From Burkholderiaceae bacterium (lineage in GTDB: Bacteria; Pseudomonadota; Gammaproteobacteria; Burkholderiales; Burkholderiaceae_E), in assembly GCA_027493945.1 (NCBI GenBank), contig JAOSJU010000001.1, positions 2,724,484 to 2,788,483 on the forward strand: a stretch of 64,000 nucleotides of DNA. The letters are read 5' to 3'. Under the pieces are notes generated by a model, which did not search any database, was not told the DNA's origin, and saw nothing but the letters and a program-made list of their open reading frames with translations. Every line of letters begins with the position of its first letter. Positions within the stretch are counted from its first letter, which is position 1. This document shows, piece by piece, positions 15,156 to 24,487 of this stretch. Both the position numbers and the translations under genes were made by a program.

Positions 15156-16007
15156 TCAAGCAACGCCGAACAACCTGCCGAGCGGTTCGCGGAAATGCAG
15201 CGCGAGCAGCCCGGCGCCGGCCAGGTAGGGGCCGAACGGGATCGGCACCTCGCGGCCGCGTCCGCCCAGCACGATCATCGCGATGCCCACTGCAGCGCCG
15301 ACCGCCGAGGCGAACAGGATCACCGCCGGCAGCGCGCTCCAGCCGAACCAGGCACCGAGCGCGGCGAGCAGCTTGAAGTCGCCGTAGCCCATGCCTTCCT
15401 TGCCGGTGGCGAGCTTGAACAGCCAGTAGATCGACCAAAGGCTCAGGTAGCCCGCCATCGCGCCGATCACGGCTGCCGGCAGCGGCGCGAACACGCCCCA
15501 CAGGTTGAACAGCAGGCCCAGCCAGAGCAGCGGCAGGGTCATGTTGTCGGGCAGCAGGTGCGTGTCGAGATCGATGAAGGTGAGCGTGATCAGGAACGCG
15601 CCGAGGATCACCGCCCCGAGCCCCGCCGCGGTGGCGCCGAAGCGCCAGATCGCCAGCGCGCTCAGCACCGCGGTTGCCAGTTCGACGATCGGGTAGCGCG
15701 CCGGAATCGCCGCGCCGCAGGCGGTGCACTTGCCGCGCTGCACGAGCCAGCTGAGCAGCGGGATGTTCTCGAGCGCGCCGAGCTGGTGCCCGCAGGACGG
15801 GCAGCGCGAGCGCGGCACCAGCAGGTCGAAACGCTCGGCCGGCGGCGCCGGTTCGCCGCGCAGCTCGGCGGCCTCGGCAGCCCAGGCGCGCTCCATCATC
15901 CTGGGCAACCGATGAATGACGACGTTCAGGAAGCTGCCCACGACCAGGCCCAGGACGGCCGCGGCGGCGACCGCCAGCGGCGCCGAATGCTGCAGGACTT
16001 CGATCAT
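15156..16007 (-). CDS. pilD: Prepilin peptidase / N-methyltransferase PilD
   Basis: PilD is the inner-membrane aspartyl protease that trims the leader from type IV pilins and pseudopilins and methylates the new N-terminus. The intact 283-residue protein has GSFLNVVIHRLP (residues 24-35), the zinc-binding cysteines 69, 72, 94 and 97 (CPSC and CTAC), and both catalytic [10 protein letters not shown]: one in FIDLDTHLLPD (about 146-154), the other in GYGD (207-210). About seven further hydrophobic segments follow. It belongs to the pilB-pilC-pilD cluster. Confidence 0.95.
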   Translation of the reverse strand: MIEVLQHSAPLAVAAAAVLGLVVGSFLNVVIHRLPRMMERAWAAEAAELRGEPAPPAERFDLLVPRSRCPSCGHQLGALENIPLLSWLVQRGKCTACGAAIPARYPIVELATAVLSALAIWRFGATAAGLGAVILGAFLITLTFIDLDTHLLPDNMTLPLLWLGLLFNLWGVFAPLPAAVIGAMAGYLSLWSIYWLFKLATGKEGMGYGDFKLLAALGAWFGWSALPAVILFASAVGAAVGIAMIVLGGRGREVPIPFGPYLAGAGLLALHFREPLGRLFGVA

Positions 16008-16048
16008 GGCGCGAGCTTAGCAGCCCGGCGGCGCGGGCGATCGTGCCG

Positions 16049-17294
16049 TCAGACCACCTGGCCCAGCTTGAAGATCGGCAGGTACATCGCGATCACCAGG
16101 CCGCCGATCAGCGTGCCGAGCACCACCATGATCATCGGCTCGAGCAGGCTCGACAGGCTCTCGACCGCGTCGTCGACTTCGCGCTCGAAGATGTCGGCCG
16201 CCTTCGAGAGCATCGAGTCGAGCGCGCCCGACTCCTCGCCGATCGACGACATCTGCAGCACCATGTTCGGGAACACCTGCGCGTTCTGCATCGACACCGT
16301 CAGGCTGGTGCCGGTGGATACCTCCTGCTGGATCTTCTTCGTCGCCATCAGGTAGACGTGGTTGCCGGAGGCGCCGCCCACCGAGTCGAGCGCCTCGACC
16401 AGCGGCACGCCGGCGGCGAACATCGTCGACAGCGTGCGCAGCCAGCGCGCGATGGTGGCCTTCTCGACCACCGACCCGAAGATCGGCAGCTTCAGCAGCA
16501 GCCGGTCCATCGCCATCTGCACCTTTGGCGAGCGCCGCCACGACTGCAACAGAAAGTACAGGCCGCCCCCGATTCCCCCGAAGATCAGGTACCAGTATTC
16601 GACGAAGAAGTCCGACATCGCGATCACCGCCAGCGTCGGGGCGGGCAGGTCGGCGCCGAAGTTCGAAAACACTTCCTTGAACGCGGGCACGACGAACAGC
16701 ATGATCACCGCGACGACGATGAACGCGACGACCAGCACGGCGGCGGGATAGAACAGCGCCGCCTTGATCTTGCCCTTGATCGCCAGCATCTTTTCCTTGT
16801 AGGACGCCGGGCGGTCGAGCAGGTCGTCGAGGATACCGGCCTGTTCGCCGGCACCCACCAAGGTTGCAGAACAGCGAGTCGAAGTACAGCGGGTACTTGC
16901 GGAACGCCTGCGACAGCGAGGTGCCGGTCTCGACGTCGCCGCGGATGTCGGTGAACAGCTTCGATACCGATGCGTTGCTGGTGCCGCGCGCCACGATGTC
17001 GAACGACTGCAGCAGCGGCACGCCGGCCTTCATCATCGTCGCAAGCTGGCGCGTGAACAGCGTGATGTCCTTCTCGCCGATCTTGCGGCCTTTCTTGTAG
17101 CGCCGCCTGGTCACCTTGGTGACCAGGATCCCCTGGCGGCGCAGCGAGCTCTGCACGACCGCCGGCCCGCTGGCGCGCACTTCGCCGCGCACCACCTTGC
17201 CGGTGCGGTCGCGCCCCTCCCAGACGAAGGTGTGCTCGCGCGGCGCCGCGGCGCGGGGGCCGGGCAGCGCCCGGGTGGTAGCGGTGGTAGCCAT
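16049..17294 (-). CDS. pilC: Type IV pilus platform protein PilC, with frameshift
   Basis: PilC is the inner-membrane platform on which the pilus motors act. The start at 17294 gives MATTATTRALPGPRAA followed by FVWEGRDRTGKVVRGEVRA, the usual N-terminal region. Two GspF domains follow: FTRQLATMMKAGVPLLQS and later WLRTLSTMFAAGVPLVEAL. The frame breaks at about 16860-16861, where an extra A separates SLFCNL from VGAGEQAGILDDLLDR. Repaired length is 414 residues, normal. The C-terminus MYLPIFKLGQVV is complete. The indel is probably a sequence error. Confidence 0.92.
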
Positions 17295-17340
17295 GGCTGT
17301 CTGCCTCTCGATATCCCTGAATCTGCCGGCCCGATCTCGG

Positions 17341-19065
17341 TCACTCGTTGGTGACGCCCAGCACCTCTTCGATGCTGGTCGCCCCCTGCATCACCTTCAT
17401 CAGGCCCGAGCGCCGCAGGTCGCGCACGCCCTCGATCTGGGCCTGCCTGGCGATCTGCAGCGCGTTGCCGCCCGCGAGGATGATCTTCTGCGTCTCCTCC
17501 GAGATCGGCATCACCTGGTAGATGCCGACCCGGCCCTTGTATCCCGAGCCGTTGCAGCGCTCGCAGCCCACCGGCCGGTACGGCGTCCACGAGCCGTCGA
17601 GGTCCGATTCGACGAAGCCGGCCTTCAGCAGCGCGGTCTCGTCGAGCTCGAGCGGCTGTTTGCAGCTGCACAGCCGGCGCGCGAGCCGCTGCGCCGTGAT
17701 CAGGATCACCGACGACGCGATGTTGAACCCCGGCACCCCCATGTTGGCCGGGCGCGTCAGCGTCGTCGGCGCGTCGTTCGTGTGCAGCGTCGACAGCACC
17801 ATGTGTCCGGTCTGCGCCGCCTTGATCGCGATGTCGGCGGTCTCCGGGTCGCGAATCTCGCCGACCATGATCACGTCGGGGTCCTGCCGCAGGAACGACT
17901 TCAGCGCGGCCGAGAAGGTCAGGCCCGCCTTGTCGTTCACGTTGACCTGGTTGACCCCCGGCAGGTTGATCTCGGCGGGGTCCTCGGCGGTCGAGATGTT
18001 GACGCCGGGCTCGTTCAGGATGTTCAGGCAGGTGTACAGCGAGACGGTCTTCCCCGATCCGGTCGGGCCGGTCACCAGGATCATCCCGTAGGGGCGGTGA
18101 ATCGCGTCGAGCAGCAGCTGCTTCTGGTCGGGCTCGTAGCCGAGCGCTTCGATGCCGAGCCGCGCCGAGGACGGATCGAGGATCCGCATCACGATCTTCT
18201 CGCCGAACAGCGTCGGCAGCGTCGAGACGCGGAAGTCGATCGCGCGCTGGCTGGACAGCACGATCTTCATGCGCCCGTCCCGGGGCACCCGCTTCTCGGA
18301 GATGTCGAGCCGCGAGATCACCTTGATCCGCGATGCGAGCTTCTCCTTGATCGCCAGCGGCGGCTGCGCGATCTCGCGCAACTCGCCGTCGACGCGGAAC
18401 CGTATCCTGTAGAACTTCTCGTACGGCTCGAAGTGCACGTCCGAGGCGCCGATCTGGATCGCGTCGATGAGGATCTTCTGCAGGAACCGGACCACCGGCG
18501 CGTCGTCGACCTCGCTGGTGTCGGCCTGCGGGGCCGTATCCTCGCCAACGACGTCCGGGTCGAAGGACTCGTCGGACAGGTCGCCGAGCCTGTCGCTGGC
18601 GCTCTGGCCGAGCTTCTCGACCAGCCGCACCAGCTTGTCGTGCTCGACGACGACCGCGTCGACGTTCGCCTCCGCGGAGAAGCGGATCCGCGCGAGCAGC
18701 TTCTGGTCGGTCGGGTCCGACAGCGCCAGCGACAGCCGCCCGCCGCGCTTGCCCAGCGCCACGACGCGCGCCTCGGTGGCGAGCTTGCGGTCGAGCGCGT
18801 CGTGCGGCAGCGTCGGGACGTCGACGGCCGAGAGGTCGAGCAGCGGATGTCCGAACACCTCGGCGGCGAACTTCGCCACCTGGCGCGCCTGCATGTGCCC
18901 GCCGCCGACAAGTTCGTCGATGAACGCGACGCCGCCGGCCTGCGCCTTGCGCTGGATCGCCGCCGCCTGGTCGAGCCGCAGCATCTGGTGCTGGACCAGT
19001 GCGCGACCGAGCCCCGCGAGCGAGTGCGTCTCGCCGGTCTGGGGCGCTGGGTGTACTGCTGCCAT
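17341..19065 (-). CDS. pilB: Type IV pilus assembly ATPase PilB
   Basis: PilB is the hexameric ATPase that drives pilus extension. The intact 574-residue protein starts at MAAVHPAPQTG (19065), has an N-terminal MshEN-like domain (about 10-160), and a motor domain with Walker A GPTGSGKT (333-340), the Asp box and Walker B (DPDVIMVGEIRD), the His box (STLHTNDAPTTLTR), and a zinc site (CSC, then CERCNGSGYKG). The frame continues upstream of 19065 but without family similarity. It is followed 46 bp later by pilC in the same direction. Confidence 0.95.
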   Translation of the reverse strand: MAAVHPAPQTGETHSLAGLGRALVQHQMLRLDQAAAIQRKAQAGGVAFIDELVGGGHMQARQVAKFAAEVFGHPLLDLSAVDVPTLPHDALDRKLATEARVVALGKRGGRLSLALSDPTDQKLLARIRFSAEANVDAVVVEHDKLVRLVEKLGQSASDRLGDLSDESFDPDVVGEDTAPQADTSEVDDAPVVRFLQKILIDAIQIGASDVHFEPYEKFYRIRFRVDGELREIAQPPLAIKEKLASRIKVISRLDISEKRVPRDGRMKIVLSSQRAIDFRVSTLPTLFGEKIVMRILDPSSARLGIEALGYEPDQKQLLLDAIHRPYGMILVTGPTGSGKTVSLYTCLNILNEPGVNISTAEDPAEINLPGVNQVNVNDKAGLTFSAALKSFLRQDPDVIMVGEIRDPETADIAIKAAQTGHMVLSTLHTNDAPTTLTRPANMGVPGFNIASSVILITAQRLARRLCSCKQPLELDETALLKAGFVESDLDGSWTPYRPVGCERCNGSGYKGRVGIYQVMPISEETQKIILAGGNALQIARQAQIEGVRDLRRSGLMKVMQGATSIEEVLGVTNE

Positions 19066-19248
19066 CTGACCTGCCCGGTGCCGGATGCCTGTGGGAATTC
19101 TTCTGTGTTTCGGGCCTTCGTCTGCGCAATCATGCCCGCCCGCCGGCGGTGCGGGCGATGGCCGGATCGCGGACACAGGACGAGCGGTGGTACGGCCGCC
19201 GACGAACGGCGGCCGCGTTCGGTCGTCTCGCGACAAAGGGCGCCGGCC

Positions 19249-20556
19249 CTACGAGGAAAGCTCCGCGTCGCCGGCGAGGGCTGCCGACAGACCCGGTGGC
19301 TGCCGGCGCAGGCGCACGCTGCGGATCAGCCGGTCTTCGATCTGCTGGATCTCGATCACCAGCGGGCCGTAGCGCACGCTCACCGCGGCCTCCGGCAACT
19401 CGCGCAGCGTCTCGAGCAGCAGGCCGTTCAGCGTGCGCGGACCGTCGAGCGGAAAGACGGTGCCGAGCCGGCGGTTGAGCTCGCGCAGTGGCGCGCTTCC
19501 GTCGACGACGACTTCGTCGTCGACCCACTGCAGGCTGCTGTCGCCGCCCGGCGCGGTGGTGGTGAACTCGCCGATGATCTCCTCGATGATGTCCTCGAGC
19601 GTGACAAGGCCGAGCACTTCGCCGTATTCGTCGATGACCAGCCCGATGCGCTGCCGGTTCTCCTGGAAGAACTGCAGCTGGCGGAACACCGGCGTGCCGC
19701 TGGGGACGAAATAGGGTTCGGTGAGGATCGCGCGCAGGTCCTCGGCGTCGAACGACTCGTGCCCGAGCAGCGCGAGCGCCCGGCGCACATGCAGCATGCC
19801 CACCACGCGGTTGATCTCGCCCTCGAACACCGGCAGCTTGTTGTGGAAGCAGGTGGCGAGTTGCTCGCGGATGCCGCGCGGATCGGTGGCGAGGTCGAGC
19901 GCCTCGATGCGGTGGCGCGGCACCATCACGTCGTCGACCGCGATTCTCTCGAGGTCGAGCAGGTTCAGCAGGATCGAACGGTGCTTCGGAGGCATGAAGC
20001 CGCCGCTTTCGAGCACGATCGTGCGCAGCTCCCCGAGCGAGACGCTCGGCGCCTTCTGCGCCCCGGCGCTCACGCCGGCCAGCCGCAGCAGCCGCCCCAC
20101 CAGCAGGTTGACCGTCCAGACCGCCGGCGCCAGCACGCGCATGAACAGGTCCAGCGGGTAGCTGATCGGCAGCGCGATGCGCTCGGGGAACGTGGCTCCG
20201 ATCACTTTCGGCGTGATTTCGCAGAAGACGATGACCAGCACCGCGACGACCGTCGTGGCCACCACGATGACGCGGTCGTTGTCGCCGAAATAGCGGATCG
20301 CCATCGCGGTCACGATCGCGGTGAGCGCGGTGTTGGCGACGTTGTTGCCGATCAGGATCGTGCCGAGCAGCCGCTCGGTCTGGCCGAGCAGCCTGGACGC
20401 GCGCGCGGCGCCGCGGCGCCCCTCACGAACCAGGTGGCCGAGCCGGAAGCGGTTCAGCGCCATCATCGCCGTCTCGGAGATCGAGAAGAACGCCGACAGC
20501 AGCATCAGCAGCAGCAGCGCGAGCAGCTGCAGCCAGAACGGAATGGCGGTTTCCAA
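19249..20556 (-). CDS. CorB/HlyC-like DUF21-CBS membrane protein
   Basis: This 435-residue protein has a DUF21/CNNM transmembrane domain (about 1-190, with SAFFSISETAMMALNRFR and GNNVANTALTAIVT), a CBS pair (about 205-330; VDDVMVPRHRIEAL, RIGLVIDEYGEVLGLVTLEDI) and a C-terminal CorC_HlyC domain (about 345-425). The family exports Mg2+ or Co2+ (CorB/YfjD type) and has also been called haemolysin-like. It lies upstream of pilB in the same direction. The cation and transport direction cannot be told from the sequence. Confidence 0.9.
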   Translation of the reverse strand: METAIPFWLQLLALLLLMLLSAFFSISETAMMALNRFRLGHLVREGRRGAARASRLLGQTERLLGTILIGNNVANTALTAIVTAMAIRYFGDNDRVIVVATTVVAVLVIVFCEITPKVIGATFPERIALPISYPLDLFMRVLAPAVWTVNLLVGRLLRLAGVSAGAQKAPSVSLGELRTIVLESGGFMPPKHRSILLNLLDLERIAVDDVMVPRHRIEALDLATDPRGIREQLATCFHNKLPVFEGEINRVVGMLHVRRALALLGHESFDAEDLRAILTEPYFVPSGTPVFRQLQFFQENRQRIGLVIDEYGEVLGLVTLEDIIEEIIGEFTTTAPGGDSSLQWVDDEVVVDGSAPLRELNRRLGTVFPLDGPRTLNGLLLETLRELPEAAVSVRYGPLVIEIQQIEDRLIRSVRLRRQPPGLSAALAGDAELSS

Positions 20557-20687
20557 GCGCGGAATTCGTCGCGGCGGACGGGAAGTCTTTGAACCCCTAG
20601 CCTACCGGAATCCGTTCGCTGCGGCGCACCACCCGCGCCGGGCGCCCGGCCGCTGCCCGGGCGGCGGCCGATCCGCGCTTACCCGGA

Positions 20688-20715
20688 TTGTCGCCCCCGG
20701 GGCATTGGCCATAAT
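20688..20715 (+). promoter_or_regulatory. Candidate sigma-70 promoter for the first liv operon
   Basis: TTGTCG (20688-20693) and CATAAT (20710-20715) are separated by 16 bp and lie 47 bp before the first liv start codon. The -10 box stands out in this GC-rich sequence. Prediction only. Confidence 0.45.
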
Positions 20716-20762
20716 CCGCGCTCCGATGGCCGGCATCGCGCCGGCCCGCCCAACGCCGATCG

Positions 20763-21545
20763 ATGCCCGAACACGACTACATCCTCGAGACCCGGCACCT
20801 CGTCAAGGAGTTCAAGGGCTTCGTTGCGGTCGACGACGTGAGCCTGCGCGTGCGGCGCGGCCAGATCCATGCGCTGATCGGCCCGAACGGCGCCGGAAAG
20901 ACCACCGTCTTCAACCTGCTCACCAAGTTCCTGATCCCCAGCGCCGGACAGATCCTGTTCAACGGCCACGACATCACGACCGAAAAGTCGGCGCAGGTCG
21001 CGCGCCGCGGAATCGTGCGCTCGTTCCAGATCTCGGCGACGTTTCCGAACCTCACCGTGCTCGACAACGTTCGCATCGGGCTGCAGCGTGCGCTCGGCAC
21101 GTCCTTTCACTTCTGGAAGCCGGCGTCGTCGCTCGATATGCTGAACGCGCGCGCGCTCGAACTGCTCGACACCGTGGGACTGCGCGAATTCGCCGGCTAC
21201 GTGACGGTCGAGCTGCCCTACGGCCGCAAGCGGGCGCTGGAGATCGCCACGACGCTGGCTACCGAGCCCGAGCTGATGCTGCTCGACGAGCCCACGCAGG
21301 GCATGGGCCACGAAGACGTCGAGCGGGTGACGCAGCTCATCCGGAAGGTCTCGGCCAACCGCACGGTGCTGATGGTCGAGCACAACATGAACGTCGTCGC
21401 CGACATCGCCGACACGATCAGCGTGCTGCAGCGCGGACAGGTGATCGCCGAGGGCCCCTATGAGGTGGTCTCGAAGAACCCGCAGGTGCTCGAGGCCTAC
21501 ATGGGCAGCGCCACCGAGGAACTCAGGGGGGCGCATGGCCATTAG
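20763..21545 (+). CDS. Branched-chain-type ABC importer ATPase, LivG-like
   Basis: This 260-residue ATPase belongs to the HAAT family. Walker A is GPNGAGKTT (about residues 40-48), the signature region reads VELPYGRKRALEIA, as in LivG-type subunits, and Walker B is LMLLDEPTQGM. It opens an operon livG-livF-substrate-binding protein-livH-livM. The order, with both ATPases first, is less usual than K-H-M-G-F. The next ATPase starts inside its 3' end (11-bp overlap). The transported compound is unknown; amino acids, amides or aromatic acids are all possible in this family. Confidence 0.92.
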   Translation: MPEHDYILETRHLVKEFKGFVAVDDVSLRVRRGQIHALIGPNGAGKTTVFNLLTKFLIPSAGQILFNGHDITTEKSAQVARRGIVRSFQISATFPNLTVLDNVRIGLQRALGTSFHFWKPASSLDMLNARALELLDTVGLREFAGYVTVELPYGRKRALEIATTLATEPELMLLDEPTQGMGHEDVERVTQLIRKVSANRTVLMVEHNMNVVADIADTISVLQRGQVIAEGPYEVVSKNPQVLEAYMGSATEELRGAHGH

Positions 21546-22248
21546 CGCCACCGAGTTCCTGCGCATCACCGACCTGCACGCGTTCTACGGCGAATCGCAC
21601 ATCCTGCACGGCGTCGACCTCACCGTGAACCGCGGCGAGGTCGTCACGCTGCTCGGGCGCAACGGCGCCGGGCGCACCACCACGCTGAAGGCGATCATGG
21701 GGCTGGTGGGCCGGCGCAGCGGCTCGGTCATGATCAACGGCGTCGAGGCGGTGAGCCTTCCGCCGCACGCGATCGCGCGGCGCGGCATCGGCTACTGCCC
21801 CGAGGAGCGCGGCATCTTCGCCAGCCTGTCGTGCGAGGAGAACCTGATGCTGCCGCCGGAAGTGGCCTCCGGCGGAATGGGGCTCGACGAGATCTACGCG
21901 ATGTTCCCCAACCTGAAGGAGCGGCGCGCCAGCCAGGGCACGCGGCTTTCCGGCGGCGAACAGCAGATGCTGGCGGTGGCGCGCATCCTGCGCACCGGCG
22001 CGAAAATGCTGCTGCTCGACGAGATCTCGGAAGGGCTGGCGCCGGTCATCGTGCAGACGCTGGCGAAGATGATCCGCATGTTGCGCGAGAAGGGCTTCAC
22101 CGTCGTGATGGTCGAGCAGAACTTCCGCTTCGCCGCGCCGCTGGCCGACCGGTTCTACGTGATGGAGCACGGGCGCATCGTCGAGAGTTTCGACGCGGCG
22201 CACCTGCAGGAGAAGATGGGCATGCTGCACGAGTACCTCGGGGTGTGA
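21535..22248 (+). CDS. Branched-chain-type ABC importer ATPase, LivF-like
   Basis: This 237-residue ATPase starts at MAISATEFLRITDLHAFYG, overlapping the previous gene by 11 bp. Walker A is GRNGAGRTT, with Arg in place of the canonical Lys (residue about 48, codon CGC at 21670). Signature RLSGGEQQMLAVAR and Walker B MLLLDEISEGLAP are normal. The Walker A Lys-to-Arg change is unusual for a working ATPase but is seen in some LivF proteins from related bacteria. It should pair with the LivG-like subunit. The 49-bp gap to the next gene carries a clear ribosome site. Confidence 0.9.
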   Translation: MAISATEFLRITDLHAFYGESHILHGVDLTVNRGEVVTLLGRNGAGRTTTLKAIMGLVGRRSGSVMINGVEAVSLPPHAIARRGIGYCPEERGIFASLSCEENLMLPPEVASGGMGLDEIYAMFPNLKERRASQGTRLSGGEQQMLAVARILRTGAKMLLLDEISEGLAPVIVQTLAKMIRMLREKGFTVVMVEQNFRFAAPLADRFYVMEHGRIVESFDAAHLQEKMGMLHEYLGV

Positions 22249-22297
22249 GCGCAGCGGCCCGGTCGTCGATGTCCCGAACGCAACAGGAGGAAGCACC

Positions 22298-23512
22298 ATG
22301 AAACTGAAGCTGTCGTCGCTGGTGGCCGCGGTGGCCCTGGCATTCGCCGGTGGCGCCGCGCAGGCGCAGATCTCCGGCAACGTCGTCAAGATCGGCGTGA
22401 TGAACGACATGTCGGGCGTGTACGCCGACATCGGCGGCCCCGGTTCCGTGGTCGCCGCGAAAATGGCGGTCGAAGACTTCCAGAAAACCTCGAAGGCCGG
22501 CCTGAAGGTCGAGATCGTCTCGGCCGACCACCAGAACAAGCCCGACGTGGGCTCGACGGTGGCGCGCCAGTGGTACGACACCGACGGCGTCGACGCGATC
22601 GCCGACGTGCCGACCTCGTCGGTGGCGCTGGCCGTCAGCCAGGTCACGCGTGACAAGGGCAAGGCGTTCCTGAACACCGGCGCCGCGACGGCCGACCTCA
22701 CCGGCAAGGCCTGCTCGCCCAACACGGTGCACTGGCTCTACGACACCTGGATGCTGGCCAACGGCACCGGCAGCGCGATCGTGAAGACCGGCGGCGACAC
22801 CTGGTTCTTCCTGACCGCCGACTACGCGTTCGGCCACGCGCTCGAGCGCGACACCGAGGCGGTGGTGCTGAAGAACGGCGGCAAGGTGCTGGGCAAGGTG
22901 CGCCATCCGCTCGCCACGCAGGACTTCTCCTCGTTCCTGCTGCAGGCGCAGGCCTCGAAGGCCAAGGTGATCGGCCTGGCCAACGCCGGCGGCGACACGA
23001 TCAACTCGATCAAGCAGGCCGCGGAGTTCGGCATCGTCAAGGGCGGCCAGAGCCTCGCCGGCCTGCTGGTGTTCCTTACCGACGTGCACGGCCTGGGCCT
23101 GCAGACCGCGCAGGGCCTGATCGTGACCGAGACCTTCTACTGGGATCTCAACGATCAGACGCGCGCCTGGTCCAGGCGCTTCGCGGCAGCCAACGGCGGC
23201 AAGTACCCGTCGATGGACCACGCCGGCGTGTACGCGGTGGTTCTGCACTACCTGAAGGCGGTCGAGGCGGCGAAGACCGACGACGGCACGAAGGTCGTCG
23301 CCAGGATGAAGGAACTGCCCACCGACGACCCGCTGTTCGGCAAGGGCACCATCCGTCAGGACGGCCGCAAGCTGCATCCGGCGTACCTGTTCGAGGTCAA
23401 GAAGCCCAGCGAGTCGAAGGGGCCGTACGACTACTACAAGCTGCGCGCGACGATCCCGGCCGACCAGGCGTTCCGGCCGCTGGCCGAGGGTGGCTGCCCG
23501 CTGGTGAAGTGA
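22298..23512 (+). CDS. ABC importer periplasmic substrate-binding protein
   Basis: This 404-residue protein has a Sec signal peptide (MKLKLSSLVAAVALAFAGGAAQAQ, about 23 residues, here in two parts: basic start then hydrophobic core ending AQA) and a Peripla_BP_6 fold (VVKIGVMNDMSGVYADIGGP, VEIVSADHQNKPDVG). It captures the substrate for the surrounding Liv-type importer. A strong GGAGGAAG-type ribosome site precedes the ATG. A stable hairpin follows the gene, which may raise its expression over the downstream permeases. Substrate is not predictable. Confidence 0.92.
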   Translation: MKLKLSSLVAAVALAFAGGAAQAQISGNVVKIGVMNDMSGVYADIGGPGSVVAAKMAVEDFQKTSKAGLKVEIVSADHQNKPDVGSTVARQWYDTDGVDAIADVPTSSVALAVSQVTRDKGKAFLNTGAATADLTGKACSPNTVHWLYDTWMLANGTGSAIVKTGGDTWFFLTADYAFGHALERDTEAVVLKNGGKVLGKVRHPLATQDFSSFLLQAQASKAKVIGLANAGGDTINSIKQAAEFGIVKGGQSLAGLLVFLTDVHGLGLQTAQGLIVTETFYWDLNDQTRAWSRRFAAANGGKYPSMDHAGVYAVVLHYLKAVEAAKTDDGTKVVARMKELPTDDPLFGKGTIRQDGRKLHPAYLFEVKKPSESKGPYDYYKLRATIPADQAFRPLAEGGCPLVK

Positions 23513-23528
23513 CGCAGCGCTGAGAGCC

Positions 23529-23569
23529 GGCCCGAAACCTCCCGGCCGAACGGCCGGGAGGCGCGGGCC
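23529..23569 (+). promoter_or_regulatory. Two-tier hairpin between binding-protein and permease genes
   Basis: A perfect 10-bp stem (CCTCCCGGCC with GGCCGGGAGG, loop GAAC, 23538-23561) is flanked by a second pairing (GGCCCG 23529-23534 with CGGGCC 23564-23569). It lies 17 bp after the binding-protein stop, with no T-tract. Such structures commonly protect the upstream mRNA and give high binding-protein and low permease levels. Confidence 0.55.
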
Positions 23570-23595
23570 TCCGCAAACCACCGGATCGACGCCCG

Positions 23596-24480
23596 ATGGA
23601 GATCTTCGGCATTCCGACGCAGGCGCTGTTCGGCCAGCTGCTGATCGGCCTGATCAACGGCTCGTTCTATGCGCTGCTGTCGCTCGGCCTCGCAGTCATC
23701 TTCGGGTTGCTGAACATCATCAACTTCGCGCACGGCGCGCAGTACATGATGGGCGCGTTCGTCGCGTACCTGCTGCTGAACAGGCTCGGCGTCAACTACT
23801 GGTGGGCGCTGCTCGTCGCACCGATCGTCGTCGGCGCCACCGGCATCGTCATCGAGCGGCTGATGCTGTCGAAGCTCTACAAGCTCGACCACCTGTACGG
23901 CCTGCTGCTCACCTTCGGCATCGCGCTGGTGATGGAGGGGCTGTTCCGCAACCAGTTCGGCTCCTCGGGGCTGCCCTACCCGAGCCCGCCGCAGCTCACC
24001 GGGGGCCAGAACCTCGGCTTCATGTTCCTGCCCAATTACCGGGCATGGGTGATCGTTGCGTCGCTGGTGGTCTGCCTGGGCACCTGGTACGCGATCGAGC
24101 GCACGCGGCTCGGCGCCTACCTGCGCGCCGCCACCGAAAATCCGCAGCTGGTGCAGGCGTTCGGCATCAACGTGCCGCGGATGATCACGCTCACCTATGG
24201 CTTCGGCGTCGCGCTGGCCGCGTTCGCCGGCGTGATGGCCGCGCCGATCTACCAGGTCAGCCCCCAGATGGGCGCCAACCTGATCATCGTCGTGTTCGCG
24301 GTGGTGGTGATCGGCGGCATGGGCTCGATCCTCGGCTCGGTGCTCACCGGCTTCGGCCTCGGGCTCATCGAGGGGCTGACGAAGGTGTTCTACCCCGAGG
24401 CGTCGAACACGGTGATCTTCGTGATCATGGCGATCGTTCTGCTGATCAAGCCGGCCGGCTTGTTCGGCACGCAGAAATAG
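23596..24480 (+). CDS. Branched-chain-type ABC importer permease, LivH-like
   Basis: This 294-residue integral membrane protein has about eight hydrophobic segments and the LivH features LINGSFYALLSLGLAVIFGLLNIINFAHGA (given in part: NFAHG motif near residue 50) and a C-terminal permease region GGMGSILGSVLTGFGLGLIEG. It starts at ATG 23596 with a good ribosome site and lies 7 bp before the LivM gene. It forms one half of the membrane channel. Confidence 0.92.
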   Translation: MEIFGIPTQALFGQLLIGLINGSFYALLSLGLAVIFGLLNIINFAHGAQYMMGAFVAYLLLNRLGVNYWWALLVAPIVVGATGIVIERLMLSKLYKLDHLYGLLLTFGIALVMEGLFRNQFGSSGLPYPSPPQLTGGQNLGFMFLPNYRAWVIVASLVVCLGTWYAIERTRLGAYLRAATENPQLVQAFGINVPRMITLTYGFGVALAAFAGVMAAPIYQVSPQMGANLIIVVFAVVVIGGMGSILGSVLTGFGLGLIEGLTKVFYPEASNTVIFVIMAIVLLIKPAGLFGTQK

Positions 24481-24487
24481 GACCGCG

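Noticed and set aside
17116..20592. Plus-strand open frame of about 1150 codons opposite pilB and the CorB gene
   Set aside because: No recognisable protein; pilB and the CBS protein on the minus strand have all expected motifs.
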